A DNA stretch of 62,090 nt from Gallionella sp. (GCA_022340615.1 JAJDNO010000029.1:1-62090), one strand, 5' to 3'; shown: positions 44,628 through 53,900, numbered from the stretch's first letter. The notes: generated by a model not told the origin, from the letters alone. Numbers and translations are program-made.

Positions 44628-45083
44628 TTAATGCAGTTGCGCAGAATGCAGCGGTGTAAGCAGCTCTTCGATCAGCAGCGGATCCAGTTCCTGATGGCGA
44701 TTCCACAATACCATCAGCATGATCAGCTTGAGTTTGTCCAGAGCGAGTTGCTCCTGCTTCAGCGCGACGGAACGATCGATGATCATCTCGCGTTCGACGG
44801 CGGAAATTAACTTTTGCTGTTCTGAAAACATCAGGAACTGGCGCGCTTCATCGCCGATGAACTGCAATTCAAGCTCTGCGAAATGACGCTGGCCGGAATG
44901 TTCGAGATGATCGGGATAGTTTGCGGGATTCTGCTCCTGCAACGCCGACAGCCAGGTTAATGCTTCGCTGATGTCATCGCCTTCAAATCCGGCGGCGGAG
45001 AGTTTGCGCGACAGCTTGTCAGGCTCGGGATAGCTGCCTGCATCGAAATAGCTTTCAAACAGGTACATCAGGATTTCAAACAT
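44628..45083 (-). CDS. smg: Smg/DUF494 family protein
   Basis: A 151-residue acidic helical protein of the Smg (DUF494) family. It opens MFEILMYLFESYFDAG and has LSRKLSAAGFEGDDISEALTWL, both family blocks, ending with helices bearing LMVLWNRHQELDPLLIEELL. The function is not firmly known; the gene is found between dprA and topA in many proteobacteria, as here, 15 bases after dprA and 28 before topA. Confidence 0.93.
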   Translation of the reverse strand: MFEILMYLFESYFDAGSYPEPDKLSRKLSAAGFEGDDISEALTWLSALQEQNPANYPDHLEHSGQRHFAELELQFIGDEARQFLMFSEQQKLISAVEREMIIDRSVALKQEQLALDKLKLIMLMVLWNRHQELDPLLIEELLTPLHSAQLH

Positions 45084-45098
45084 GATTTAAGCAGTGAG

Positions 45099-46175
45099 TT
45101 AATGGATGCGTTGATATAGGCCGCCTGGAAGCGTGCTGATGCGGCCTTCCAGTTCGAGCGACAACAGCATGGCGGATAGCTCGGCTATCGTCAAGCCGCT
45201 GCGTGCGCAGAGTGTATCGATATCTACCGGATCATAGCCGAGATGATCGAGCAGCGCAGACGATGATTCCCCTTGGTTTTCCGTTGGTAACGCGGTGACT
45301 AACTGTCCGCCCAGTTCTTCCAGAATATCCTGCGCGGTTTCGGCCAGTTTCGCGCCCTGCTTGAGCAGCGCGTGGCACCCTTTGCTTTGCGGCGCGTGTA
45401 TCGAGCCGGGAATCGCGAACACTTCACGTCCCTGCTCCAGCGCCAGCCTTGCCGTGATCAGCGAGCCGCTTTGCAGGGAGGCCTCCACCACCAGGCAGCC
45501 CAGGCTCATGCCGCTGATCAGGCGGTTGCGGCGCGGGAAATTTGCCGCCAGAGGCGGGGTGCCCAGCGGGAATTCGGAAATCAGCGCGCCTTGCTTTGCC
45601 AGCATGTGGGCCAGTTCGCGGTTTGCGGCCGGATAGACTTTGTCCAGTCCGGTACCGACTAGCGCAACGCTGCTGCCATGGCCGGACAACGCGCCCCGGT
45701 GCGCGGCGGCATCGATACCCTGCGCCATGCCGCTGATGATGCACAAGCCGGCATCGCTCAGAGACTTTGCGAATGCCTCGGCGTTATGTATCCCTTGCGG
45801 CGTGGCGTTGCGGCTGCCGACCACCGCCAGTGCAGGCCGGTTGAGCAGGTCCAGCCGTCCCTTTACATACAACAGCAATGGCGGGTCGGGGATATTCAGC
45901 AGCGCCTGTGGATAGTCGCTGTCAGCCAGTGTTGCGATGTGGTTGCCGTCGTCTGACAGCCAGGAAAGTGCGGGTGCGATCATTTCGTCGGCGATTCCGT
46001 TGCCGATTTCTGATGCGATTTCAGCCTTGACTATGGACTTGAGCGAGCGGATCGGTGCGGCGTAGACCGCTTCAGGGGAACCAAACTCCTTCAGTAAACG
46101 GCGCGCGCTTTCGCCGCCCAGGCCACGGACCAGGCTGAGCGCAAGCCAGGCTTTAAGCGAATCATCAATAATCAA
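45099..46175 (-). CDS. dprA: DNA processing protein DprA
   Basis: A 358-residue protein that loads RecA on incoming single strands during transformation. The central Rossmann-like domain shows AVVGSRNATPQGI, CIISGMAQGIDAAAHRGAL, GTGLDKVYPAANREL and RNRLISGMSLGCLVVEA. An N-terminal SAM-like region and a C-terminal winged-helix domain (YDPVDIDTLCARSGLTIAEL) frame it. Length fits the family (350-380 aa). Along with the pilus gene at the window end it is compatible with, but does not prove, natural competence. Confidence 0.95.
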   Translation of the reverse strand: MIIDDSLKAWLALSLVRGLGGESARRLLKEFGSPEAVYAAPIRSLKSIVKAEIASEIGNGIADEMIAPALSWLSDDGNHIATLADSDYPQALLNIPDPPLLLYVKGRLDLLNRPALAVVGSRNATPQGIHNAEAFAKSLSDAGLCIISGMAQGIDAAAHRGALSGHGSSVALVGTGLDKVYPAANRELAHMLAKQGALISEFPLGTPPLAANFPRRNRLISGMSLGCLVVEASLQSGSLITARLALEQGREVFAIPGSIHAPQSKGCHALLKQGAKLAETAQDILEELGGQLVTALPTENQGESSSALLDHLGYDPVDIDTLCARSGLTIAELSAMLLSLELEGRISTLPGGLYQRIH

Positions 46176-46323
46176 CGGAGCCTCTGGGATTCACGCGAAC
46201 ACACAAGCGCTCCGCAGCTGCGACAAGGTCAGGCGCACTGTTGTCGATAACAGGTGGCATGTGTGAAATGGCCGCTGACTTCATCTGATCGGATCAAATG
46301 AATACGCCGGGTTTACACGACAA

Positions 46324-47388
46324 TCAGGGATTCTTGGCGCTATCCAGCAACTGCACCGGCAGCCGCGTCTCCATTACCAGCGCGTAGGAGACCTTGTTGA
46401 AAACTCGGAACACGAATACCAGGCCATAGCGCTCATCCGGCAGGGTGTATTGCTTGCCATCATGCGTTACCACTTCGCCTTTGTGGTACAAGGCCAGCAC
46501 ATATCCCTTTTCCACGCCGTTGCGCGCGCCCCTGTTCAGCGTGATGACGCTGTTCTGGCCGCCCTGTGATACGCCGCCATAAATGGAGATTACCCGGGCA
46601 GAAATTTTCTTTGCCGGAGCGCGTGGCAGATAATTGCTGGTCTCATCTTCAGTATGCAGGACCAGCCTGTCACCCGCATTGATTTCTTCGACGGCATGGG
46701 TAATCGTGATGGTGCTGACCTTGGCAAAATGGGTCACCTCGGCATCGCCCAGATAGATGGCCTCGATGCCCAGCACCTCGTTGGTATCGGGATCGACAAA
46801 TGTCTTGCCGGGACGATAGATCTGCCAGTTGTCGCCCTTGTTGGCTGGCAGGTTGGTCACGAAAGCGGTGTCGTCATTGCCGAGTATCACTCGGCCTTCA
46901 CGTGCACCGATCAGCATCGGCGCCTTTTTGAACTCGTCTTCTTCTATGATCAGGGGACGGGTCAGGAATGGCCCGATGGCGCTGGCGGGTATGCTCGGAA
47001 TCGCATCGTGATCGCTGCGTTTAACGCGCACTTTGGGGTAAAGCACGACGGTATTGCCCGTTTCTCCCACACCGCTCGCGGCGGCGGTTGCGCCGGGTTG
47101 GCCGAAGTTCAGGGTGCCGTTGGTGCGATCCAGATAGATCACGTCCCCCGGATAGATCCAGTGCGGATCCTTTATGGTATCTTTATTCAGTCCCCAGATA
47201 TGCGGCCACTTCCACGGGTCCTTGAAGAACTTGCCGGAAATGTCCCACAAAGTGTCGCCCTTGACCACGACGTGCCGGTCTGGCGCGTCGCCGCGAATAT
47301 TCAGGCGAATGTCAGATGGGCTGGCGGTCCCGGCTGCAAAGGCCAGAACAGGCAATAAAAGGAAAATCAGCGATATAATCTTGCGCAT
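46324..47388 (-). CDS. LysM-domain periplasmic protein
   Basis: A 354-residue exported protein. A cleavable signal peptide (MRKIISLIFLLLPVLAFAAG) precedes one LysM peptidoglycan-binding domain at about residues 38-90 (HVVVKGDTLWDISGKFF; WIYPGDVIYL). The remaining 260 residues are beta-rich and match proteins found upstream of dprA in many betaproteobacteria, whose role is unknown. No catalytic motif is visible. It is divergent from def, and 148 bases separate its stop from dprA, a stretch in which I see no clear structure. Confidence 0.9.
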   Translation of the reverse strand: MRKIISLIFLLLPVLAFAAGTASPSDIRLNIRGDAPDRHVVVKGDTLWDISGKFFKDPWKWPHIWGLNKDTIKDPHWIYPGDVIYLDRTNGTLNFGQPGATAAASGVGETGNTVVLYPKVRVKRSDHDAIPSIPASAIGPFLTRPLIIEEDEFKKAPMLIGAREGRVILGNDDTAFVTNLPANKGDNWQIYRPGKTFVDPDTNEVLGIEAIYLGDAEVTHFAKVSTITITHAVEEINAGDRLVLHTEDETSNYLPRAPAKKISARVISIYGGVSQGGQNSVITLNRGARNGVEKGYVLALYHKGEVVTHDGKQYTLPDERYGLVFVFRVFNKVSYALVMETRLPVQLLDSAKNP

Positions 47389-47490
47389 GGGAACTCCGGC
47401 AGAGTCTATGGTAACGGGCGCACAAAGTTACTGCGCTACGTTAAATTCTGCATCTAGTCTACTAAATTAGCAAGCATTTATAGGTCACGA

Positions 47491-47994
47491 ATGGCAATTC
47501 TGAAAATTTTGCAGTATCCGGACGAACGCCTGCACAAGGTCGCGAAGAATGTGGAAGTGGTCAATGAGGCCTCCCGGAAGCTGGTACGTGACATGGCCGA
47601 GACCATGTATGCCGCACCCGGAGTGGGTCTGGCGGCGACACAGGTCGATGTTCACGAACGGATTATTGTAGTGGACACTTCCGAGAGTCGCGACCAGTTG
47701 AAAGTGTTCATCAATCCCGAAATCATCGCCAGCAGCGGCACCAGCCATTGCGAGGAAGGTTGCCTGTCCGTGCCGGGCATTTATGAGACGGTAAGCCGTG
47801 CAGAAAAGGTCACCGTGCGTGCGCTCGATGAAAACGGCGTTCCCTTTACGCTGGATGCGGAGGGATTGCTGTCGGTCTGCATACAGCATGAGATGGATCA
47901 TCTGGTCGGCAAGGTGTTTGTCGAGTACCTGTCACAGCTCAAGCAAAGCAGGATTCGCGTAAAGCTCAAGAAACACTTGCGCGAAACCATGTAA
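47491..47994 (+). CDS. def: Peptide deformylase
   Basis: A 167-residue metallohydrolase that removes the N-formyl group from new proteins. The three family motifs are present: [17 protein letters not shown] with the metal-binding Cys, and QHEMDHLVG with the two metal-binding His and catalytic Glu. Length matches E. coli Def (169 aa). It precedes fmt, whose product adds the formyl group that Def removes, but the two are separated by a 132-base gap with a large inverted repeat. Confidence 0.97.
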   Translation: MAILKILQYPDERLHKVAKNVEVVNEASRKLVRDMAETMYAAPGVGLAATQVDVHERIIVVDTSESRDQLKVFINPEIIASSGTSHCEEGCLSVPGIYETVSRAEKVTVRALDENGVPFTLDAEGLLSVCIQHEMDHLVGKVFVEYLSQLKQSRIRVKLKKHLRETM

Positions 47995-47995
47995 T

Positions 47996-48116
47996 TCCAA
48001 TTCCATTTCATTGGTGAAACTGCGTTGGCTTCCTCGCTTTCTCCTGGCAGTGTTATATGCACTGTCTGCTTCGTGCGCTCGTCGCCGCCTTGTTTGACCT
48101 TCGAAATGAAATTGGA
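47996..48116. repeat. Long imperfect inverted repeat in the def-fmt gap
   Basis: The outer arms TCCAATTCCATTTC (47996-48009) and GAAATGAAATTGGA (48103-48116) pair at 13 of 14 positions. An inner hairpin CAGTG (48048-48052) / CACTG (48060-48064) has a seven-base loop. Parts of the sequence between are also loosely complementary. The element begins two bases after the def stop codon and ends ten bases before the fmt ATG, so it fills the gap. It has no T-run of the terminator type. It could be a miniature inverted-repeat element, or an mRNA processing or stability hairpin. Confidence 0.6.
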
Positions 48117-48126
48117 AAAATAGTTG

Positions 48127-49056
48127 ATGAAAATCATTTTTGCAGGCACTCCCCAGTTTGCAGCCAGTGCGTTGTCGGCGCTGCTTCAAGAACACCGTAT
48201 TCAGGCGGTGCTGACCCAGCCGGACCGCCCGGCAGGCCGAGGCATGCGCACAACCGCCAGCCCGGTCAAACAGCTTGCGCTGCAGCACGGGTTGACGGTC
48301 ATGCAGCCGGCCACGCTGAAGACGGAAGAAATTCAGCGCGCGCTGGCCGAACTTGAGGCGGATGTAATGGTGGTGGCCGCATACGGCTTGATCCTGCCGA
48401 AAGCGGTGCTGCAGCTGCCGCGCTACGGTTGCCTGAATATCCACGCATCGCTGCTGCCGCGCTGGCGCGGCGCCGCGCCAATCCAGCGGGCGATACTGGC
48501 AGGCGATGCTGAAGCCGGCATAACCATCATGCAAATGGACGAGGGGCTCGATACCGGGGATATGCTGTTGCGCAAGTCGTGCCCGATCGGCGAGCACGAT
48601 ACCGCCGCGATGCTGCATGACAAACTGGCCGGTATGGGGGCGGATTGCATCCTGGAAGCATTGCGCCTGCTTGGGCAAAACCGGCTGGCACCGGTCAAAC
48701 AGGAAGAGGGTAAGGCTTGCTATGCGGCCAAGTTGCTCAAGAGCGAGGCACTCATAGACTGGCGCCGGGATGCTTGCGAAATAGAACGTGCGATACGCGC
48801 ATACAATCCGTACCCGGTAAGCCAGGCCAAACTGAACGGAACAGTGATAAAGATCTGGCAGGCAACGCTGGTCAAAGGGCTGCGGGGCGAACCGGGAAAA
48901 GTGATCGAAGCGGGTAAAAACGGTATTACCGTAGCGTGCGGCAAAGACGCTTTGCGCCTCGAGACACTCCAGCGCCCGGGCGGCACGGCACAGCCGGCTT
49001 CGCAATTTTTGCAGGCCATGCCGGTTGACGCCGGACGCTTCTTTGATGCCGGCTGA
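48127..49056 (+). CDS. fmt: Methionyl-tRNA formyltransferase
   Basis: A 309-residue enzyme that formylates Met-tRNAfMet using 10-formyltetrahydrofolate. The opening KIIFAGTPQFAASALSALL, the core NIHASLLPRWRGAAPIQRAI with the catalytic Asn/His, and GITIMQMDEGLDTGDMLL are family signatures; the C-terminal OB-like domain completes it. ATG 48127 follows an in-frame TTG by one codon. It overlaps rsmB by 11 bases at its end. Confidence 0.97.
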   Translation: MKIIFAGTPQFAASALSALLQEHRIQAVLTQPDRPAGRGMRTTASPVKQLALQHGLTVMQPATLKTEEIQRALAELEADVMVVAAYGLILPKAVLQLPRYGCLNIHASLLPRWRGAAPIQRAILAGDAEAGITIMQMDEGLDTGDMLLRKSCPIGEHDTAAMLHDKLAGMGADCILEALRLLGQNRLAPVKQEEGKACYAAKLLKSEALIDWRRDACEIERAIRAYNPYPVSQAKLNGTVIKIWQATLVKGLRGEPGKVIEAGKNGITVACGKDALRLETLQRPGGTAQPASQFLQAMPVDAGRFFDAG

Positions 49057-50332
49057 GACACAGCATATCCAGCTTGCCGCGAGCCTCATCGTGGGTCAGG
49101 TGCTCGAGGCAGGGCGCAATCTCAATCAGGTGCTGGACGAATCACTGCGCGGCAAGGCGGCCTGGGAACCTTCGCAGCGCGCCGCGCTGCAGGACCTGAG
49201 CTATGGTTCGCTGCGCCATTACGGGCAGCTTCGGGCGGTTCTGGACAAGCTGCTGCACAAACCCCTTTCGGATGAGCGCGTGCGCTTCCTGCTGCTGGTT
49301 GCGCTGTACCAGCTTCAGTATGGCAAATCAGCCGGGCACGCCGTGGTCGATCACGCCGTGCGGGCTGCGCAGACAATCAATCCGCGAGTAGGCGGCCTGG
49401 TCAACGCGATATTGCGCAATTTTCTGCGCAACCGTGCCGAATTGCTGGAACAGGCCAGCCACAGCGCGGAAGGAAAGTATAGCTACCGGCAGTGGTGGGT
49501 GGACGAACTGAACGCACAGTACGGCGAACGATGCACAGCGATCCTCGAAGCAGGCAACCAGCGGCCGCCGATGACGCTGCGCGTCAACCAGCGGCGCGGT
49601 TCAACGGCAGATTACCTCGCGCAACTGGCCCGGCAGGGCTATTCCGCAATACAGATTGAGCCTGGTGCATTGCTGCTGGAAAAGCCGCTGCCGGTCGACA
49701 GGCTGCCGGGATTTTCTGACGGGATGGTTTCGGTCCAGGATGCGGGGGCGCAATACGCGGCAGGATTGCTGGACGTCCGCGACGGTATGCGCGTGCTGGA
49801 CGCCTGCGCGGCGCCCGGCGGCAAAACCGCGCATATCCTTGAACAAGCGGATGCAGAATTGGTGGCGGTGGACCGGGACGCGGCCAGGCTGGAGCGGGTT
49901 GCGGAAAACCTGCAGCGTTTGCAGTTGAATGCACAACTGGTTGCGGGTGATGCTGCGGCGCCGGATACATGGTGGGACGGCCGGCCGTTTCAGCGCATAC
50001 TCGCCGACGTGCCCTGCTCGGCTTCGGGTGTGGTGCGCCGCCATCCGGATATCAAATGGCTGCGGCGCAGATCGGATATTGTGGCTTTTTCCGCACAACA
50101 GACCGAAATCCTGCGCGCGTTGTGGCGGCTGCTGGCGCAAGATGGTAAATTGCTTTACGCCACCTGCTCGGTTTTTCGCCAGGAAAACGAAGACGTTGTT
50201 ACGTCGTTTCTGGCACAGCATCGGGATGCACTGCGTATACCGGTTGCTTTACCCGGCGATACAGAGGGGCAGTTGCTGCCCGATGATCAGCATGATGGAT
50301 TCTACTATGCGTTGTTGCAAAAAATCGCTTAG
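49046..50332 (+). CDS. rsmB: 16S rRNA (cytosine-967-C5)-methyltransferase
   Basis: A 428-residue enzyme (also called Sun/Fmu). An N-terminal NusB-like RNA-binding domain (residues about 1-140) precedes the SAM domain with VLDACAAPGGKTAHILEQ, the two catalytic cysteines in DVPCSASGVVRRHPD and YATCSVFRQEN, and the RRRSDI linker. I choose ATG 49046; the frame is open to TTG 49025. It overlaps fmt by 11 bases and the DUF4390 gene by 26, suggesting co-translation along def/fmt-rsmB-DUF4390-ntrY-ntrX. Confidence 0.96.
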   Translation: MPAETQHIQLAASLIVGQVLEAGRNLNQVLDESLRGKAAWEPSQRAALQDLSYGSLRHYGQLRAVLDKLLHKPLSDERVRFLLLVALYQLQYGKSAGHAVVDHAVRAAQTINPRVGGLVNAILRNFLRNRAELLEQASHSAEGKYSYRQWWVDELNAQYGERCTAILEAGNQRPPMTLRVNQRRGSTADYLAQLARQGYSAIQIEPGALLLEKPLPVDRLPGFSDGMVSVQDAGAQYAAGLLDVRDGMRVLDACAAPGGKTAHILEQADAELVAVDRDAARLERVAENLQRLQLNAQLVAGDAAAPDTWWDGRPFQRILADVPCSASGVVRRHPDIKWLRRRSDIVAFSAQQTEILRALWRLLAQDGKLLYATCSVFRQENEDVVTSFLAQHRDALRIPVALPGDTEGQLLPDDQHDGFYYALLQKIA

Positions 50333-50984
50333 GGCATTGCTGTTCGGTGCACTGCTGACTTGCCTGTTGACGGCAACGGCGCAGGCCGAAGGTATTTCCA
50401 TCAACAACGCGGAAATACATCCGGGCGACAATGGTTACCAGCTTTCCGCGAATTACTCCGTCAATCTGAATTTTGTCGTGAAGCAGGCGCTGTCACGCGG
50501 CATCCCGATCTACTTTGTCGGTGAGTTTACGCTTACTCGCGCCCGCTGGGGCTGGCTGGACACCGCCCAGCAGGCGCTGGTACGCCACCTTCCGCACTTC
50601 ATCGTGGGCGACGCTCCGTTGACGCGCTGGTCCTGGCTGGACGATGAAGTTTTCAAAAGCGAACAGACCGTGAAAATTTCCTACAGCGTACTGACCGGAC
50701 GTTACCGTATCTCGCGGGGCGCGCTGTTCCAGAACTTTGCCAGCCTGGAAGATGCACTGAACATAGTGTCCAGGCAAAATTCGTCCGATATTCCGGCGAA
50801 GTTGCTGAACAATGATGACAAATACATTGCGGCTGCGCGTCTGAGTCTGGATATATCCCAACTGCCCAAGCCGCTGCAGGTGAATGCCCTGACGGACAGC
50901 GACTGGACGCTGGATTCAGGCTGGTACCGCTGGGCAGTCAACGCTGCAGACATCGCAGCCCAAAGCGGAGTGGCGGCACAGTGA
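50307..50984 (+). CDS. DUF4390 family exported protein
   Basis: A protein of about 225 residues with a Sec signal (ALLFGALLTCLLTATAQAEG, cleavage after AQA) followed by a beta-rich domain of the DUF4390 family. The family blocks include YQLSANYSVNLNFVVKQALSRGIP and FTLTRARWGWLD, quoted in parts of under twenty residues as LNFVVKQALSRGIPIYF and TLTRARWGWLD. Its function is unknown; it is consistently placed between rsmB and an NtrY-like kinase in betaproteobacteria, which suggests a role with that periplasm-facing sensor. Start ATG 50307 has GGA six bases upstream; ATG 50292 and 50295 are alternatives. Its stop overlaps the ntrY GTG. Confidence 0.85.
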   Translation: MRCCKKSLRALLFGALLTCLLTATAQAEGISINNAEIHPGDNGYQLSANYSVNLNFVVKQALSRGIPIYFVGEFTLTRARWGWLDTAQQALVRHLPHFIVGDAPLTRWSWLDDEVFKSEQTVKISYSVLTGRYRISRGALFQNFASLEDALNIVSRQNSSDIPAKLLNNDDKYIAAARLSLDISQLPKPLQVNALTDSDWTLDSGWYRWAVNAADIAAQSGVAAQ

Positions 50985-53098
50985 CTTACCTGATATTCAT
51001 CAGTGTTGCGCTAAGCGGAGCATTGCTTTTTCTGCTGTCCAGCAACAGCGGCAATACCCAGGGCTTTTCGATCAATTACTACAGCCTGCTCGGGCTGACA
51101 GGTCTGCTTGCAACGGGCTTGATGGGACTGGTCGGATATCAGCTTTGGCGCCTGCGATCCAAGCTCAAGAACAAGGTGTTCGGCGCCAAGTTGACGTTGC
51201 GCCTGGTATTGTTTTTCACGCTGATCGGGGTGCTGCCGGGTATTCTTATATATGTGGTGTCCGTGCAATTTCTCGACAAAAGCATAGAGTCATGGTTTGA
51301 CGTGCGTGTCGAAAAAGCCCTGGAAGGCGGCCTCAACCTGGGGAGGAGCGGTCTCGACAACAGCCTCAAGGAACTGGCGAAAAAGGCGGAATTTACCGCG
51401 AACCTGCTGGCTGGCAAGCGTCCGGGACAATACCAGAACGCGCTGGATATGCTGGTGGATGAAGATGTGGCGCAGGCAGCGGCGGTGTTTACCGTGAACG
51501 GAAAACTGATCGCGTCATCACCGAAAAAGAATGCGCAGCCGCCTGAAGAGCCGGATGCCGACCTGATGCGCCGCGCACGGGACAATGGCGAATACTCGGT
51601 GATCGACACCCTGCCGGACAGGGGGATGACGCTGCTGGCGCTGGTGAGGGTCAACTCCAAATCCCATGCAAAGCAATATCTGCTGCAATTTACCCAGCCG
51701 GTGCCCAAGCAGATCGAGACGGACGCAGAGACGGTACAGGCGGTATACCGTGACTACCAGGAGCTGACGATCTCGCGCCTCGGGTTGAAAAGGCTGTACG
51801 GGATCACTCTGACGCTATCCCTGCTGGTGGTGCTGCTCACGGCAGTTTCCGCGGCGTTCTATCTCAGCGAAAAGTTTGGCTCATCGCTGGAAGCGCTGGC
51901 GGACGGGACGCGCGCGGTTGCGCAGGGTGATTTTACCGAACAATACCCGATACGCAGCAGCGACGAGCTGGGCGCGCTGACCGGCCTGTTCAACCAGATG
52001 ACGCGTCAGCTGTTCGACGCCAGGCAGGCCAGCGAACAGCAACAGCGCGTGGTGGAAAGTGCCAAGGTGCATCTGGAAAGCGTTTTGACCCATCTGTCTT
52101 CCGGTGTGCTGGCGCTGGACCATGAACTGCGCCTGCGCTCGGTAAATACCAGTGCTGCGCAAATCCTCGCCGCGCCTTTGCACGAAATGCAGCAGATGCC
52201 GCTGACCCTGATTGCCGAGAGATATCCGCTGCTGAGATCGTTCTGCCAGACGGTCATTGATGCATTCAGCGAAACCGGCAGCGGAGAATGGCAGCGGCAG
52301 ATAGAGCGGCTTAGCCGGAATGGCAACCAGATATTGCTGATGCGTGGTACACGCTTGCCGGAAGGCGGAGAAGCCGGGTTTGTGGTGGTCTTCGACGATA
52401 TCAGCCACCTGCTGCAGGCCGAAAGGCAGGCGGCATGGGGCGAAGTTGCGCGCCGGCTGGCGCACGAAATCAAGAATCCGCTTACCCCGATTCAGCTTTC
52501 GGCAGAGCGCCTGCAGCATAAATTGATCGAAAAGCTAGATGAAGAGGACGGGAAACTTCTGACGCGCGCCACGCAAACGATCGTCAGCCAGGTCTCCGCG
52601 ATGAAAAACATGGTGAGCGACTTTGCCAATTACGCGCGCGGCCCCGCGTTAAAGCTGTCCCACCTGAACCTGCATAAACTGATCAGCGAGGTGCTGGGGC
52701 TGTATGAGACCAACGCAATGCCGATAGTGCTCAAACTGAACGCGTCGCGCAGTATAGTGAACGGTGATGCAACACGCCTGCGCCAGGTCATTCACAACCT
52801 GCTGCAGAACGCGCAGGATGCGTTGCACGGAGTTGAACAACCGAAAATTACGCTGCATACAGAAATACAGAATGAAGAAATCCTTCTGTGGATCGATGAC
52901 AACGGCGCGGGATTCCCGGCGAGCGTGCTGATGCGCGCCTTTGAGCCATACATGACAACCAAGGCTAAAGGCACAGGGCTGGGACTGGCCATAGTGAAAA
53001 AGATAGTTGAAGAGCATGGCGGTCACATTTCCATCGAAAATAATGCCAGCGGAGGAGGGCGGGTAAGTATCATCCTGCCGCTGGTCGAGGAGACATAA
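50981..53098 (+). CDS. NtrY-type sensor histidine kinase
   Basis: A 705-residue membrane sensor kinase. Three or so hydrophobic segments lie in the first 100 residues, then an extracytoplasmic region to about 265, a further membrane segment (LTLSLLVVLLTAVSAAFYL), a HAMP domain (LADGTRAVAQGDFTEQYPI), a PAS domain (about 355-460), the His-containing RRLAHEIKNPLTPIQLSAE, and an ATPase domain with NLLQNAQDAL, DNGAGFP and GTGLGLAIVKKIVEEHGG. This is the NtrY layout. It starts with GTG inside the DUF4390 stop and is followed with no gap by the response regulator. The signal sensed is unknown. Confidence 0.92.
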   Translation: MTYLIFISVALSGALLFLLSSNSGNTQGFSINYYSLLGLTGLLATGLMGLVGYQLWRLRSKLKNKVFGAKLTLRLVLFFTLIGVLPGILIYVVSVQFLDKSIESWFDVRVEKALEGGLNLGRSGLDNSLKELAKKAEFTANLLAGKRPGQYQNALDMLVDEDVAQAAAVFTVNGKLIASSPKKNAQPPEEPDADLMRRARDNGEYSVIDTLPDRGMTLLALVRVNSKSHAKQYLLQFTQPVPKQIETDAETVQAVYRDYQELTISRLGLKRLYGITLTLSLLVVLLTAVSAAFYLSEKFGSSLEALADGTRAVAQGDFTEQYPIRSSDELGALTGLFNQMTRQLFDARQASEQQQRVVESAKVHLESVLTHLSSGVLALDHELRLRSVNTSAAQILAAPLHEMQQMPLTLIAERYPLLRSFCQTVIDAFSETGSGEWQRQIERLSRNGNQILLMRGTRLPEGGEAGFVVVFDDISHLLQAERQAAWGEVARRLAHEIKNPLTPIQLSAERLQHKLIEKLDEEDGKLLTRATQTIVSQVSAMKNMVSDFANYARGPALKLSHLNLHKLISEVLGLYETNAMPIVLKLNASRSIVNGDATRLRQVIHNLLQNAQDALHGVEQPKITLHTEIQNEEILLWIDDNGAGFPASVLMRAFEPYMTTKAKGTGLGLAIVKKIVEEHGGHISIENNASGGGRVSIILPLVEET

Positions 53099-53740
53099 AT
53101 GGAAAGCAAAAAAATTCTGGTTGTGGATGATGAGATAGGCATACGGGAGCTGTTGTCCGAAATCCTGTTCGACGAGGGCTACGAGGTATACCTTGCCGAA
53201 AATGCCCAGGAGGCGCGCAGCTACCGGAACGACCATGAACCGGACCTGGTGCTGCTCGATATCTGGATGCCGGATACCGATGGAATAACGCTGCTCAAGG
53301 AATGGGTGGAACAGGAGCTGCTGACCATGCCGGTCGTAATGATGTCGGGGCACGGCACGATCGAAACGGCTGTCGAGGCGACGCGTATCGGCGCGGTCGA
53401 TTTTCTGGAGAAGCCCATTGCACTGCAGAAATTGCTGAGCACCATAGCCAAGTCAATCAGGGACGATGCGCCAAAATTGCAGATCCGGGCGGCCGAAACG
53501 CAACCCCAGAAGGTTTCGTTGAGCGTCGGCGGGCGGGCGCAACAGGTTTTGCTGCCGATGGACCTGCCGTTGCGTGAAGCGCGCGACCATTTCGACGCGC
53601 TATACCTTGACTACCATCTGCAGAAAGAGGAGGGGAACGTTTCGCGGGTCGCCGACAAGGTCGGACTCGAGCGAACCCATCTTTACCGCAAGCTCAAGCA
53701 ACTGGGCATTAAATTCGTCAAAAAGAACGCAACCGACTGA
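53099..53740 (+). CDS. NtrX-like response regulator without AAA+ domain (REC-Fis HTH)
   Basis: A 213-residue regulator. The receiver domain (1-120) has Asp10/Asp11, the phospho-acceptor Asp54 in LVLLDIWMPD, VVMMSGHGTIETA and FLEKPI. After a linker of about 35 residues comes an NtrX-like helix PLREARDHFDALYLDY and a Fis-type HTH (GNVSRVADKVGLERTHLYRKLKQLGI, residues about 175-203). The sigma-54-contacting AAA+ domain that normally lies between is absent, along with any GAFTGA motif, so it cannot activate sigma-54 in the usual way. It follows ntrY directly (TAAATG). It may act as a RegA/PrrA-like regulator or repressor. Confidence 0.9.
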   Translation: MESKKILVVDDEIGIRELLSEILFDEGYEVYLAENAQEARSYRNDHEPDLVLLDIWMPDTDGITLLKEWVEQELLTMPVVMMSGHGTIETAVEATRIGAVDFLEKPIALQKLLSTIAKSIRDDAPKLQIRAAETQPQKVSLSVGGRAQQVLLPMDLPLREARDHFDALYLDYHLQKEEGNVSRVADKVGLERTHLYRKLKQLGIKFVKKNATD

Positions 53741-53774
53741 CCCGGGCACAGGAACCGGCTGTTCAGCAAGCCAG

Positions 53775-53803
53775 TTGCTGTAATCGGGGGGGTGCGGCAT
53801 AAT
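53775..53803 (+). promoter_or_regulatory. Putative sigma-70 promoter of tkt
   Basis: A -35-like TTGCTG (53775-53780) and a -10-like CATAAT (53798-53803) are separated by exactly 17 bases and lie about 100 bases upstream of the tkt ATG. Each differs from consensus by one or two bases. The G-run in the spacer is unusual. The leader between the promoter and the tkt AGGAAA site has no clear terminator. Confidence 0.5.
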
Positions 53804-53900
53804 TGCGGGCCGAAATCAGTACAGGGCGCCACTACAAGAATATTAGCGGGGTGCCCTTCACTTAACCAATCCCGCAGGGAGTTCTAAGAGGTAACAGGAA

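Noticed and set aside
46235-46250. DnaA-box-like TTATCGACA upstream of dprA
   Set aside because: One mismatch to the relaxed consensus, a single isolated copy far from the origin; expected by chance.
47932-49089. Minus-strand open frame of 385 codons over fmt and the def-fmt spacer
   Set aside because: Antisense to fmt, no start signal and no motif; the inverted repeat in the spacer explains part of its openness.
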